DNA of 64,000 bases from the NCBI GenBank assembly GCA_945912145.1, contig CAMEBF010000012.1, forward strand, positions 1 to 64,000, given 5' to 3'. A program made the position numbers and the translations under genes. The stretch comes from an uncultured Clostridia bacterium (GTDB lineage: Bacteria; Bacillota; Clostridia; Oscillospirales; Acutalibacteraceae). Each line of letters opens with the position of its first letter. The first letter of the stretch is position 1. Shown here one piece after another: positions 7,816 through 15,692 of this stretch. The notes beneath the pieces are model-generated. The model did no database searches and was not told the DNA's origin. It saw only the letters and a program-made list of their open reading frames with translations.

Positions 7816-9606
7816 ATGAATCAAATCTTTCGTAAATGTATCAGCGTGCTGCTTGCGCTTGTGATGCTCATGGCCTGCGCGCTGCCCGCTGTGGCGGCGG
7901 CCGAACCGTGCGAGTATGAACCGACAATCATTATTCCCGGTCTGTTCCAGTCCGAGACGCATCTATATAATGAAGACGGCTCGCTTGCGCTTGACAAAAA
8001 CGGCGATCCCTATTCCGGCCCGTTCTATCTGGATACTACGGGAGAGATTATCCTCAAAGCGATGAAAAACGTCTTCCTGCCGCTTTTGTCTGTTGTTTTT
8101 ACGCAGCAGGACAGAAACAATCGCTTTGCCGAATCGCTTGCATCGACGCTCGGCGCGGTTCTGATGGAAAAGATCCGCTGCGATGCGAACGGTCAGCCGG
8201 TGTACAATGTCGATGCGGAGCATTATAACTACAGCTTTGCCGAATGCACCGAGGAAGAAAAAGCGGGCATTCTCGATTCGATTCCGATTCAGGATTATAT
8301 CGACGTCGCCGGTGAGGATCATCTGTATTTCTATTCCTACAATTCTCTCGGCAATCTCAATGACATCACAAAAGGACTGTATGACTATATCCAGCTCGTC
8401 AAGGAAGAGACGGGACATGATAAAGTCAACATCGTGCCCATCAGCCAGGGCGGAACCATCTGCAACAACCTGCTCGAATATTATCCGCAGGTGATGAACG
8501 ACCTGCACCGCATCATCTATGTCGTTCCTGCTCTTGACGGAACTCAGCTTATCAGCAGTCTTTATAAAAACGGCTTCAACTGCGCAGACGACGCGCTGTA
8601 CGGTTACATGATGCCTTCGCTGCTCGGCGAAGAGACCGGCGCGCTCGTCAATATCGTTCTTCGCATTTTGCCGAAGTCTGTCCTGAAAAACGCGCTCAAC
8701 GAAACGATTCAGACGCTGATTCAAGATTACCTGATCAACAGCACAACCATGTGGGCTTTCGTCACGTCGGAGGATTATCCCGAACTGGCAGACCGCTATC
8801 TGTCGGGTGAAGAGCACGCCGCAATCCGCGTCCAGACCGATGCCTATCAGCAGGCGAGAGTCAATTCGGACGCGAATATTCTGAAAGCGATTGAATGCGG
8901 CGTCGAAGTGTTTGACATTTCCAACTACAATTATCCGCTCTACACGATTTGCGAAGCCTGGGACGATGTGAACGCCGACGGCATCATTGACCTCAACTCC
9001 ACCGGCATGGGTACCTATTCGCTCGGCGTGGACAAGACACTTCCTGAGGGCTATGTCCAGCAGGGCAACAGCGTCGGCACCTGCGCCGATCCCGCGCATC
9101 ACAATCATATCGACTCCTACCGCATCATTGACGCTTCCACGAGTCTGCTGCCCGATCACACATTCTATTTCTACGACGGCGATCATGAACGCACCGGCAG
9201 TGACGACGCACTCATCAGCCTTGTCGTCAGATTGTTGCTCGACGACAGCTTCCAGGATGTCTACAGCTATCCCGACGAGTTCCCGCAGTTCAACAATGCG
9301 AGAAACACCAAGTCCCTTCGTAATGATTTAGCGGACGCGAAAGAGCTACTGATCGAGCTCGAAGGCGAGGATGCCGAACGCCTTGCCGCCGTGATCGACG
9401 AAGCGGAGCTGATGCTTTCGCATACGAACGTCGATCTCGAGGAAACGCAGAAAGCGATCGACGATTTCTACGCCGTCTATGACGAGATCCGCGGCAAAGA
9501 GCCCGAAAAGGAGGATTTCTTCACCGGGATTTTCAATAAGGCCGTTGTCGCCATCAGCGAAAAGGTTGAGGAGAAATTCGGCTACAACAGCTTTTTCGGC
9601 AATTGA
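7816..9606 (+). CDS. Secreted alpha/beta-hydrolase (lipase/esterase-like)
   Basis: 596 aa with a clear signal peptide (LLALVMLMACALPAVAAAE, cleavage near residue 30). EPTIIIPGLFQ is the oxyanion-strand region. The nucleophile elbow VPISQGG places Ser210; PALDGTQ and a late Asp/His-rich segment (DHTFYFYDGDHERTG) are candidates for the other triad members. This resembles LCAT/lipase-class hydrolases. The last ~90 residues are charged and probably helical, perhaps for surface attachment. It starts 43 nt after the MFS gene and likely shares its promoter. Substrate unknown. Confidence 0.75.
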   Translation: MNQIFRKCISVLLALVMLMACALPAVAAAEPCEYEPTIIIPGLFQSETHLYNEDGSLALDKNGDPYSGPFYLDTTGEIILKAMKNVFLPLLSVVFTQQDRNNRFAESLASTLGAVLMEKIRCDANGQPVYNVDAEHYNYSFAECTEEEKAGILDSIPIQDYIDVAGEDHLYFYSYNSLGNLNDITKGLYDYIQLVKEETGHDKVNIVPISQGGTICNNLLEYYPQVMNDLHRIIYVVPALDGTQLISSLYKNGFNCADDALYGYMMPSLLGEETGALVNIVLRILPKSVLKNALNETIQTLIQDYLINSTTMWAFVTSEDYPELADRYLSGEEHAAIRVQTDAYQQARVNSDANILKAIECGVEVFDISNYNYPLYTICEAWDDVNADGIIDLNSTGMGTYSLGVDKTLPEGYVQQGNSVGTCADPAHHNHIDSYRIIDASTSLLPDHTFYFYDGDHERTGSDDALISLVVRLLLDDSFQDVYSYPDEFPQFNNARNTKSLRNDLADAKELLIELEGEDAERLAAVIDEAELMLSHTNVDLEETQKAIDDFYAVYDEIRGKEPEKEDFFTGIFNKAVVAISEKVEEKFGYNSFFGN

Positions 9607-9636
9607 AAATGATCTGAAAATTCTTTAACAGAATGA

Positions 9637-9665
9637 TTGACAACACCTCCCCGGACGATTATAAT
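9637..9665 (+). promoter_or_regulatory. Consensus promoter of the metallophosphoesterase gene
   Basis: TTGACA (9637-9642), 17-nt spacer, TATAAT (9660-9665): a perfect sigma-A consensus. Transcription should begin near 9672, inside the Shine-Dalgarno region, leaving a 5' untranslated region of only about 14 nt. Confidence 0.88.
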
Positions 9666-9679
9666 CAAGGGGAGGTGTT
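9642..9679 (+). promoter_or_regulatory. Palindrome spanning promoter and ribosome site
   Basis: AACACCTCCCC (9642-9652) is the exact reverse complement of GGGGAGGTGTT (9669-9679). The right arm is the ribosome site of the next gene and the loop contains its -10 box. RNA reading in from the upstream hydrolase gene would fold this hairpin and hide the ribosome site; RNA from the local promoter would lack the left arm. Confidence 0.7.
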
Positions 9680-9685
9680 ATTTGT

Positions 9686-10843
9686 ATGAATCCATTGGTT
9701 GAAGCGTTCCGCATCGGAACGGATAAAGCATTGCTGACTGCCGGACGCGGCCTCTACCGTTTGACGAACGGCGCGTTCCCGAAATCCATGTTTTCCATGA
9801 CGGTGAAGACGAAACAGATGCCGACGAAAGTCCGTATCATCTCCGAATCCGACGACGAGGTGACGATCGCAAAAGTCGACGCGGACGGACATATTCTCGA
9901 CGACGGTTTCCGCATTCTTTCGACGACCGATCTGCATCTGGGCGACGATCCGGCACTGCGCAAAAAATGTTTTCAGATGCTGATGAATCATATCAACGCG
10001 ACGCGTCCCGATCTGGTCGTCCTGACGGGAGACATCATTCTCTCGAAGTTTCAGCACATCGACGCGATCCAGTTCGCGCAGTTTATGGAAAAGATCGGCG
10101 TGTATTGGGCGTTCGTTTTCGGCAATCATGAAGCGCGGGAAGAAAAAGGCGATTTTAAGTTCCTGCTGATGGAGTGCATGACAAAATTCCCGCATTGCCT
10201 GACGCGGCAGGGAAAGCCGGAGCTGTTCGGCTACGGCAATTTCTGCATCAATATCCTGAAAAACGAGCAGCAGATGCTCAAATCGCTGTTCCTGCTCGAT
10301 TCCGGTCGGAATATCCGCGATGAATACCGCGGCGAATACGATCTTCCTGCGAATGAGGGCGGCTATGATTTCATCAAGCAGAATCAGAAGGACTGGTATC
10401 GGGAGAAGCTGATGAGTCTGCGTGCGCAGTACGGCGAAGTGAAGTCATTCCTGTATCTGCATATTCCGCTGAAAGAGTATGAATATGCCATCCGGGAGGA
10501 CGAGAACGGCGATTATGTCTTTACGGATACCTGCAAAATTCTCTACGGATCGGCATATGAGTCCGTCGGCAGCTCTCCCTATAACAGCGGTATGTTCGCG
10601 CTGATGAAAGAGCTTGGCAGCACCGAGGCGGTGTTCAGCGGACACGATCATGTCAACGATTATTGCGCGCTGTACGACGGTGTCTATCTCGTCTATAACC
10701 AGTGCGGCGGCTACGAAACCTACACCATGGCCGACAAAAAGGGCTGGACCGAATCCGAATGGATGCAGGGCGTCACGATTACAGATATCGAACCCGACGG
10801 CTCGTTTGACATCAGCCCACGCTACAGCAAAATGTATCTGTGA
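9686..10843 (+). CDS. Calcineurin-like metallophosphoesterase
   Basis: 385 aa. Metal-binding blocks in order: STTDLHLGDD, VVLTGDII, FGNHEAREE, and late FSGHDHVND, matching the D-x-H / GD / GNHE / GHxH signatures of binuclear metallophosphatases. The N-terminal ~70 residues have no clear match. Cytoplasmic, with no signal peptide. Its own consensus promoter and a terminator behind it make it a single-gene unit. Substrate (phosphoester, nucleotide or phosphoprotein) cannot be assigned. Confidence 0.88.
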   Translation: MNPLVEAFRIGTDKALLTAGRGLYRLTNGAFPKSMFSMTVKTKQMPTKVRIISESDDEVTIAKVDADGHILDDGFRILSTTDLHLGDDPALRKKCFQMLMNHINATRPDLVVLTGDIILSKFQHIDAIQFAQFMEKIGVYWAFVFGNHEAREEKGDFKFLLMECMTKFPHCLTRQGKPELFGYGNFCINILKNEQQMLKSLFLLDSGRNIRDEYRGEYDLPANEGGYDFIKQNQKDWYREKLMSLRAQYGEVKSFLYLHIPLKEYEYAIREDENGDYVFTDTCKILYGSAYESVGSSPYNSGMFALMKELGSTEAVFSGHDHVNDYCALYDGVYLVYNQCGGYETYTMADKKGWTESEWMQGVTITDIEPDGSFDISPRYSKMYL

Positions 10844-10863
10844 ATTATTGATAAAACTAAAAT

Positions 10864-10897
10864 GGACTGTCGTATACGATCGCGACAGCCCGTTTTT
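10864..10897 (+). terminator. Intrinsic terminator
   Basis: GGACTGTCG pairs with CGACAGCCC (one mismatch) and is followed by GTTTTT. It closes the metallophosphoesterase transcript just before the convergent small gene. Confidence 0.8.
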
Positions 10898-10909
10898 ATG
10901 GTGCATTAT

Positions 10910-11299
10910 TTACTCCTTTTTTAATGTGAGATAATCACCAATATTGTCAACATTTCCTTCAATAATGAGTGGAACGTGTTTCCGATACCATTTAGGAATA
11001 GATTTTGAAAATTCAAGCATCTCGACACCGATGACAGTAAATTCATTCTCTTTTTCGTCAATAAGTGTGTCATGCATGTGTACTGTGTCTGAGGGGCAAA
11101 AAACTATACTGAGCTGATGTTTGTTTTTTATTGGCAAACGGCTTCGGAATATGATCTTGCTATAAATTTTTTGCCCGATCGAAATAGTCTTATCGGAATC
11201 TTGTGTATATGCTTCATAAAAATCATCTAAGCTGGTTCTTTTGCCGTTTTGATAGGGAGAATAGAAATCTCCGAAATGAGATAATCCATTTTTCTTCAT
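10910..11299 (-). CDS. Hypothetical protein, 129 aa
   Basis: I do not recognise the family. The protein is soluble, with no signal peptide or membrane segment, and is rich in Lys, Ile and Asp. Its DNA is clearly AT-richer than the neighbouring genes, which may indicate recent acquisition. AAGGTG sits 6 nt before the ATG, supporting real translation. It lies convergent to the metallophosphoesterase and downstream of the antiporter gene, but no functional link is visible. Confidence 0.6.
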   Translation of the reverse strand: MKKNGLSHFGDFYSPYQNGKRTSLDDFYEAYTQDSDKTISIGQKIYSKIIFRSRLPIKNKHQLSIVFCPSDTVHMHDTLIDEKENEFTVIGVEMLEFSKSIPKWYRKHVPLIIEGNVDNIGDYLTLKKE

Positions 11300-11352
11300 A
11301 TTTTCACCTTAGCGAAAAAATCAAAATAGTATTTTGTATTGTGGCGCATTTG

Positions 11353-12546
11353 TTATTCATTCAATAGTTTTTCTGCGCCGAGGTCAATAGCCCATGCGCC
11401 GAGCGGCGCGGTGATGACGATGGCGAGCACCGCGACGGATAAGACGAGCTGTCCGCAGGGAAGTCCCAATGAGAGCGGCACGGAGCCGATCGCAGCCTGC
11501 ACTGTCGCCTTGGGCAGATAGGACAGCACGCAGAACAGGCGTTCTTTTTTCGTAAGCGGGGTGCCGATCATGCAGACCAGAACGCCGACAGAACGAATGA
11601 TGAGCGCCAACGCAATAGCGAGCAGCGCGCCGGCTCCTGCGCTCAACGTGTAGCGGATGTCCACCGCCGCGCCGACGAGAACAAACAGCAGCACTTCGGC
11701 GGCGAGCCAGAGCTTGCCGAATTTCTGCTGCAGCCGGTGCGTGACCGGTTCCGTACTGCGCATCGCGAGCACAAGAGCCATGCTGAGGATCGCCAGAAGT
11801 CCCGAAACGGCGACTGCGCCTGCCAACAAATCTTCCGCTGCGCGCAGGAGAAACGCTACGGCCAGAATGAGGATCACTTTCATGCTGTTGCGGATCAGGT
11901 GTTGATGATTGTAGCTGAACTCGAAGAGTGCGGATAATAGCAGTCCTGCGATCGCGCCGAGCAGTATGCCCGATACGACGGAGATCGGAATGTCCGCAAA
12001 ACGTTTCAGCTCGAAATCGCCGCCTTGCGCCATCGAGATAAAGACGGAGAAAAGCACGATTACATAAACATCGTCGAGAGACGCGCCGCCTAAGATCATC
12101 TGTGGGATTCCTTTTTTTGTGCCGATTTTCTTTTCGATCAGCTTGACCATGCGCGGCACGACGACCGCCGGAGAAACCGCGCTGAGAACCGAACCGAGGA
12201 GAGCCGCTTCGGTTTTTGTGACACCGAAAATCATCGGCGCGAAAATGATGTAGGAGATCAGTTCAAAGGTCGCCGGTACAAAGGAGAGAAGGATAGCCGG
12301 CCGACCGACTTTTTTTAAGTCCGAGAGATTCAGCGAAAGTCCGGCTTTGATCAGAATAATCACCAATGCGATCTGCCGTAGGTCTGAGGATATGGTGAGA
12401 ATCGAATCATCGAGCAGGTTCAGTACAAACGGTCCGAGCAGTACGCCGGTCAGCAGCATTCCGACGAGACGCGGCAGCCTGATCTGCCGGCAGACGGCCG
12501 CCAGCGCGAGCCCGACCAAAAAAATCAGAGCCAAAGATAATAACAT
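11353..12546 (-). CDS. Cation:proton antiporter of the CPA superfamily, fluoride-responsive by context
   Basis: 397 aa, almost entirely hydrophobic with about 11-12 helices. Typical CPA features: RLPRLVGMLLTGVLLGP near the N-terminus, the unwound-helix region SAVSPAVVVPRM, and an Asp pair in GGASLDDVYVI where CPA proteins bind the cation. An about 115-nt leader with a fluoride-riboswitch-like aptamer and a terminator precedes it. Known fluoride riboswitches control fluoride exporters and sodium/proton antiporters, so fluoride-stress ion homeostasis is a reasonable role. Distinct from the PII-linked antiporter at 49034. Confidence 0.88.
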   Translation of the reverse strand: MLLSLALIFLVGLALAAVCRQIRLPRLVGMLLTGVLLGPFVLNLLDDSILTISSDLRQIALVIILIKAGLSLNLSDLKKVGRPAILLSFVPATFELISYIIFAPMIFGVTKTEAALLGSVLSAVSPAVVVPRMVKLIEKKIGTKKGIPQMILGGASLDDVYVIVLFSVFISMAQGGDFELKRFADIPISVVSGILLGAIAGLLLSALFEFSYNHQHLIRNSMKVILILAVAFLLRAAEDLLAGAVAVSGLLAILSMALVLAMRSTEPVTHRLQQKFGKLWLAAEVLLFVLVGAAVDIRYTLSAGAGALLAIALALIIRSVGVLVCMIGTPLTKKERLFCVLSYLPKATVQAAIGSVPLSLGLPCGQLVLSVAVLAIVITAPLGAWAIDLGAEKLLNE

Positions 12547-12566
12547 AAAAAAATCCTCCCAAAAAT

Positions 12567-12613
12567 GCAGAAAAGCTGATCCTTCCTGCGAAACATGCAG
12601 AAGTCATCAGCTT
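12567..12613 (-). terminator. Riboswitch expression platform (terminator hairpin)
   Basis: On the minus strand AAGCTGATGACTTCTGC pairs, with bulges, with GCAGGAAGGATCAGCTT, followed by TTTTC. The left arm is the 3' part of the aptamer, so aptamer folding and terminator folding exclude each other. That is the arrangement expected of an ON switch. Confidence 0.7.
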
Positions 12614-12662
12614 AACAAGAAGCGGTTCCGGTTGCCCGTGGGAGACATTCATTCCCTTATTT
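12595..12662 (-). ncRNA. Probable fluoride riboswitch (crcB motif)
   Basis: The leader contains the ordered blocks GGGAATGAATGTCTCCC, AACCG, a small GCTT/AAGC stem, and CTGATGACTTCTGC. I recall the same order (purine-rich hairpin with ATG, AACCG, short stem, CTGATGACxxCT) from crcB-motif RNAs. The aptamer starts within a few nt of the predicted transcript start and overlaps a terminator ahead of an antiporter gene, a known crcB regulon member. Recognised by eye; a covariance-model search would settle it. Confidence 0.75.
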
Positions 12663-12668
12663 GCGGAC

Positions 12669-12697
12669 AGTATAGCACAAAACGACGTCCACCGCAA
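12669..12697 (-). promoter_or_regulatory. Promoter of the antiporter leader
   Basis: TTGCGG (12697-12692), 17 nt, TATACT (12674-12669), minus strand. Start is expected near 12662, at the 5' edge of the aptamer. Confidence 0.78.
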
Positions 12698-12717
12698 GCC
12701 TTTTGCCGGAATTTGAC

Positions 12718-12750
12718 GAAAAAATCCTCCTGCCATGTTCGACAGGAGGA
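12718..12750 (-). terminator. Terminator of ppdK
   Basis: TCCTCCTG (12725-12732) pairs with CAGGAGGA (12743-12750); on the minus strand it is followed by a T-run. It closes the ppdK transcript. Confidence 0.85.
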
Positions 12751-12796
12751 AAATTTTATTTCAGAACGTTAGTCCTGCGCCCAATCGCTTAAACGA

Positions 12797-15424
12797 TTAT
12801 TTGCTGTTGATCGCAGCCTGTGCGGCGGCAAGTCTTGCGATGGGGACTCTGAACGGCGAGCAGGAAACGTAATCAAGACCGATTTCGTTGCAGAACTCAA
12901 CCGAGGAGGGATCGCCGCCATGCTCACCGCAGATACCGCAGTGCAGCTTGGCATTGACGGGCTTGCCGAGGTCGATAGCCATCTTCATGAGCTTGCCTAC
13001 GCCGTTCTGGTCGAGCTTTGCGAACGGATCGTTCTCAAAGATCTTGTTGTCGTAGTACGCGCCGAGGAACTTACCGGCGTCGTCACGGCTGAAGCCGAAC
13101 GTCATCTGGGTAAGGTCGTTGGTGCCGAAACAGAAGAAGTCTGCTTCCTTGGCAATCTCGTCGGCTGTCAGAGCAGCTCTCGGGATCTCGATCATCGTAC
13201 CAACTTCATATTTCAGGTCGGAACCGGCTTCGGCGATGATCGCATCGGCGGTTTCCACAACGATGTTCTTAACGAACTTGAATTCCTTAACTTCGCCGAC
13301 GAGCGGGATCATGATCTCGGGAACGATGTTCCAGTCGGGATGTCTTTCCTTAACAGCCAGCGCGGCTTTGATAACAGCGGTGGTCTGCATCTTTGCGATT
13401 TCGGGATAGGTAACGGTCAGACGGCAGCCGCGGTGTCCCATCATGGGGTTGAACTCATGCAGAGAGGCGATGATGTTCTTAATGGTTTCCACGCTCTTGC
13501 CCTGTGCCGCTGCAAGCGCTTCAATGTCGGCTTCCTCGGTGGGAACAAACTCGTGAAGAGGCGGATCAAGGAAACGGATGGTAACCGGCGTGCCCTCAAG
13601 AGCCTCATAAAGAGCCTCGAAGTCGCCCTGCTGATACGGCATAATCTTCGCAAGAGCCGCTTCTCTCTCTTCGACGGTGTCGGAGCAGATCATCTCTCTG
13701 AATGCTGCGATTCTGTCAGCTTCAAAGAACATATGCTCGGTACGGCAAAGGCCGATACCCTCTGCGCCCAGCTCGCGCGCTTTCTTTGCGTCGCGCGGCG
13801 TATCGGCGTTGGTGCGGACCTTCATGGTTCTGAACTCGTCCGCCCATGCCATGATTCTGCCGAATTCGCCGGCGATGGAGGCGTCAACGGTGGGAATGAT
13901 GCCATCGTAGATGTTGCCGGTGGAGCCGTCGATGGAGATGTAGTCGCCCTCGTGGAAGGTCTTGCCGGCAAGAACGAATTTCTTGTTGGCTTCGTCCATA
14001 GCAATGTCGGAGCAGCCGGAAACACAGCAGGTACCCATGCCGCGCGCAACAACCGCTGCGTGAGAGGTCATACCGCCGCGAACGGTGAGAATGCCCTGAG
14101 AGGCTTTCATACCGGTGATGTCCTCGGGAGAGGTTTCAAGACGGACAAGAACAACCTTTTCGCCTCTGGCTTTCCACTCTTCCGCGTCCTCTGCGGTGAA
14201 AACGATCTTGCCGCAGGCTGCGCCGGGAGAAGCACCGAGACCCTTGCCGATCGGCGTAGCGGCCTTGAGTGCCTTGGCGTCGAACTGGGGATGAAGAAGT
14301 GTATCAAGGTTTCTGGGATCGATCATCGCAACAGCCTCTTCGGGGGTTCTCATACCCTCGTCAACGAGGTCGCAGGCGATCTTCAGAGCGGCCTGAGCGG
14401 TTCTCTTGCCGTTTCTGGTCTGGAGCATGAAGAGTTTGCCGTGCTCAACGGTGAACTCCATGTCCTGCATATCTCTGTAATGGTTTTCAAGCGTAGCGCA
14501 AACTTCCTTGAACTGCTTGAAAGCCTCGGGGAATTTCTGCTCCATTTCGGTGATGTGCATGGGAGTACGGACGCCGGCAACGACGTCTTCGCCCTGCGCG
14601 TTGGTCAGGAACTCACCGAACAGACCCTTCGCGCCGGTAGCGGGATCGCGTGTGAACGCAACGCCGGTACCGCAGTCGTCACCCATGTTGCCGAACGCCA
14701 TGGACTGAACGTTAACGGCAGTACCCCAGGAATAGGGAATATCGTTATCGCGGCGGTAAACGTTGGCACGGGGGTTATCCCACGAACGGAAAACAGCCTT
14801 GATTGCGCCGAAGAGCTGCTCTTTGGGATCGGACGGGAAATCGGAACCGATCTTGGCTTTGTATTCGGCCTTGAACTGGCTTGCCAGCTCCTTGAGGTCG
14901 TCGGCGGTCAGCTCAACATCCTGCTTAACGCCTTTTTTCTCTTTCATTTCGTCGATGAGCTGCTCGAAATATTTCTTGCCGACTTCCATAACGACGTCGG
15001 AATACATCTGAATAAATCTTCTGTAGCAGTCCCAAGCCCAACGGGGATTGCCGGATTTCTCGGCGATGACGTTGACAACGTCCTCATTCAGACCGAGGTT
15101 CAGAATGGTGTCCATCATGCCGGGCATGGAAGCTCTTGCGCCGGAACGGACGGAAACGAGAAGGGGATTCTCCTTGTCGCCGAACTTTTTGCCGGTGATG
15201 CCTTCCATCTTGACGATGTACTCATTGATCTCTGCCATGATCTCGGGATTGATTTCACGGCCGTCCTCATAGTACTGGGTGCAGGCTTCGGTCGAGATGG
15301 TGAAGCCCTGCGGAACGGGAAGGCCGATGTTCGTCATCTCGGCAAGGTTTGCGCCTTTGCCGCCGAGAAGCTCTCTCATGTTTGCATTGCCTTCAGAGAA
15401 AAGATAACAATACTTTTTGCTCAT
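12797..15424 (-). CDS. ppdK: Pyruvate, phosphate dikinase
   Basis: 875 aa from MSKKYCYLFSEG, 7 nt after GGAGG; an upstream in-frame start lacks a ribosome site. Catalyses ATP + phosphate + pyruvate to AMP + PPi + PEP. N-terminal ATP-grasp region (about 1-340), central phosphohistidine domain with GGMTSHAAVVAR (His455, the same number as in the Clostridium symbiosum enzyme) and C-terminal PEP/pyruvate barrel with CGICGEHGGDP (Cys832 near the proton donor). Full length. In anaerobes it commonly acts in PPi-linked glycolysis or in gluconeogenesis. Single-gene unit with its own terminator. Confidence 0.97.
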   Translation of the reverse strand: MSKKYCYLFSEGNANMRELLGGKGANLAEMTNIGLPVPQGFTISTEACTQYYEDGREINPEIMAEINEYIVKMEGITGKKFGDKENPLLVSVRSGARASMPGMMDTILNLGLNEDVVNVIAEKSGNPRWAWDCYRRFIQMYSDVVMEVGKKYFEQLIDEMKEKKGVKQDVELTADDLKELASQFKAEYKAKIGSDFPSDPKEQLFGAIKAVFRSWDNPRANVYRRDNDIPYSWGTAVNVQSMAFGNMGDDCGTGVAFTRDPATGAKGLFGEFLTNAQGEDVVAGVRTPMHITEMEQKFPEAFKQFKEVCATLENHYRDMQDMEFTVEHGKLFMLQTRNGKRTAQAALKIACDLVDEGMRTPEEAVAMIDPRNLDTLLHPQFDAKALKAATPIGKGLGASPGAACGKIVFTAEDAEEWKARGEKVVLVRLETSPEDITGMKASQGILTVRGGMTSHAAVVARGMGTCCVSGCSDIAMDEANKKFVLAGKTFHEGDYISIDGSTGNIYDGIIPTVDASIAGEFGRIMAWADEFRTMKVRTNADTPRDAKKARELGAEGIGLCRTEHMFFEADRIAAFREMICSDTVEEREAALAKIMPYQQGDFEALYEALEGTPVTIRFLDPPLHEFVPTEEADIEALAAAQGKSVETIKNIIASLHEFNPMMGHRGCRLTVTYPEIAKMQTTAVIKAALAVKERHPDWNIVPEIMIPLVGEVKEFKFVKNIVVETADAIIAEAGSDLKYEVGTMIEIPRAALTADEIAKEADFFCFGTNDLTQMTFGFSRDDAGKFLGAYYDNKIFENDPFAKLDQNGVGKLMKMAIDLGKPVNAKLHCGICGEHGGDPSSVEFCNEIGLDYVSCSPFRVPIARLAAAQAAINSK

Positions 15425-15632
15425 TGAATTTCCTCCAAAAAAATAAATTTTTTGATTTTTCAACAGTCTTTCCGAAGAAGAGACTCCGAAAGAGGGTATA
15501 AATTACCACACGTTATTATAACAGACCAAAGAAAAAAAATCTATAGTTTTTATAAAAAAAATTCAATTTTTTCTGTTTTCCGTCAGTTGTCTTTGTTTTG
15601 CGTTTTGTATGTCATAATTTCCGATTTTGCCG

Positions 15633-15661
15633 TTGTCTTTTTCGCGTTTCCATGGTACAAT
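15633..15661 (+). promoter_or_regulatory. Promoter of the GPH-M20-GH95 operon
   Basis: TTGTCT (15633-15638), 17 nt, TACAAT (15656-15661). It lies inside the longer open frame of the transporter gene, which sets the true start at 15693. Confidence 0.8.
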
Positions 15662-15692
15662 AACGAAGACTATTATTGTAGGAGAGGTCTGT

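Noticed and set aside
7963-9186. 407-aa open frame opposite the secreted hydrolase
   Set aside because: The plus-strand gene has a signal peptide, ribosome site and nucleophile motif; the antisense frame has none.
12595-12662. Antiporter leader considered as a Na+ or Li+ riboswitch
   Set aside because: The AACCG and CTGATGAC blocks and the overlap with the terminator fit the fluoride motif better.
12920-15427. 835-aa open frame opposite ppdK
   Set aside because: Antisense shadow of a highly conserved, GC-rich gene; no ribosome site or recognisable domain, and ppdK is complete with catalytic His455 and Cys832.
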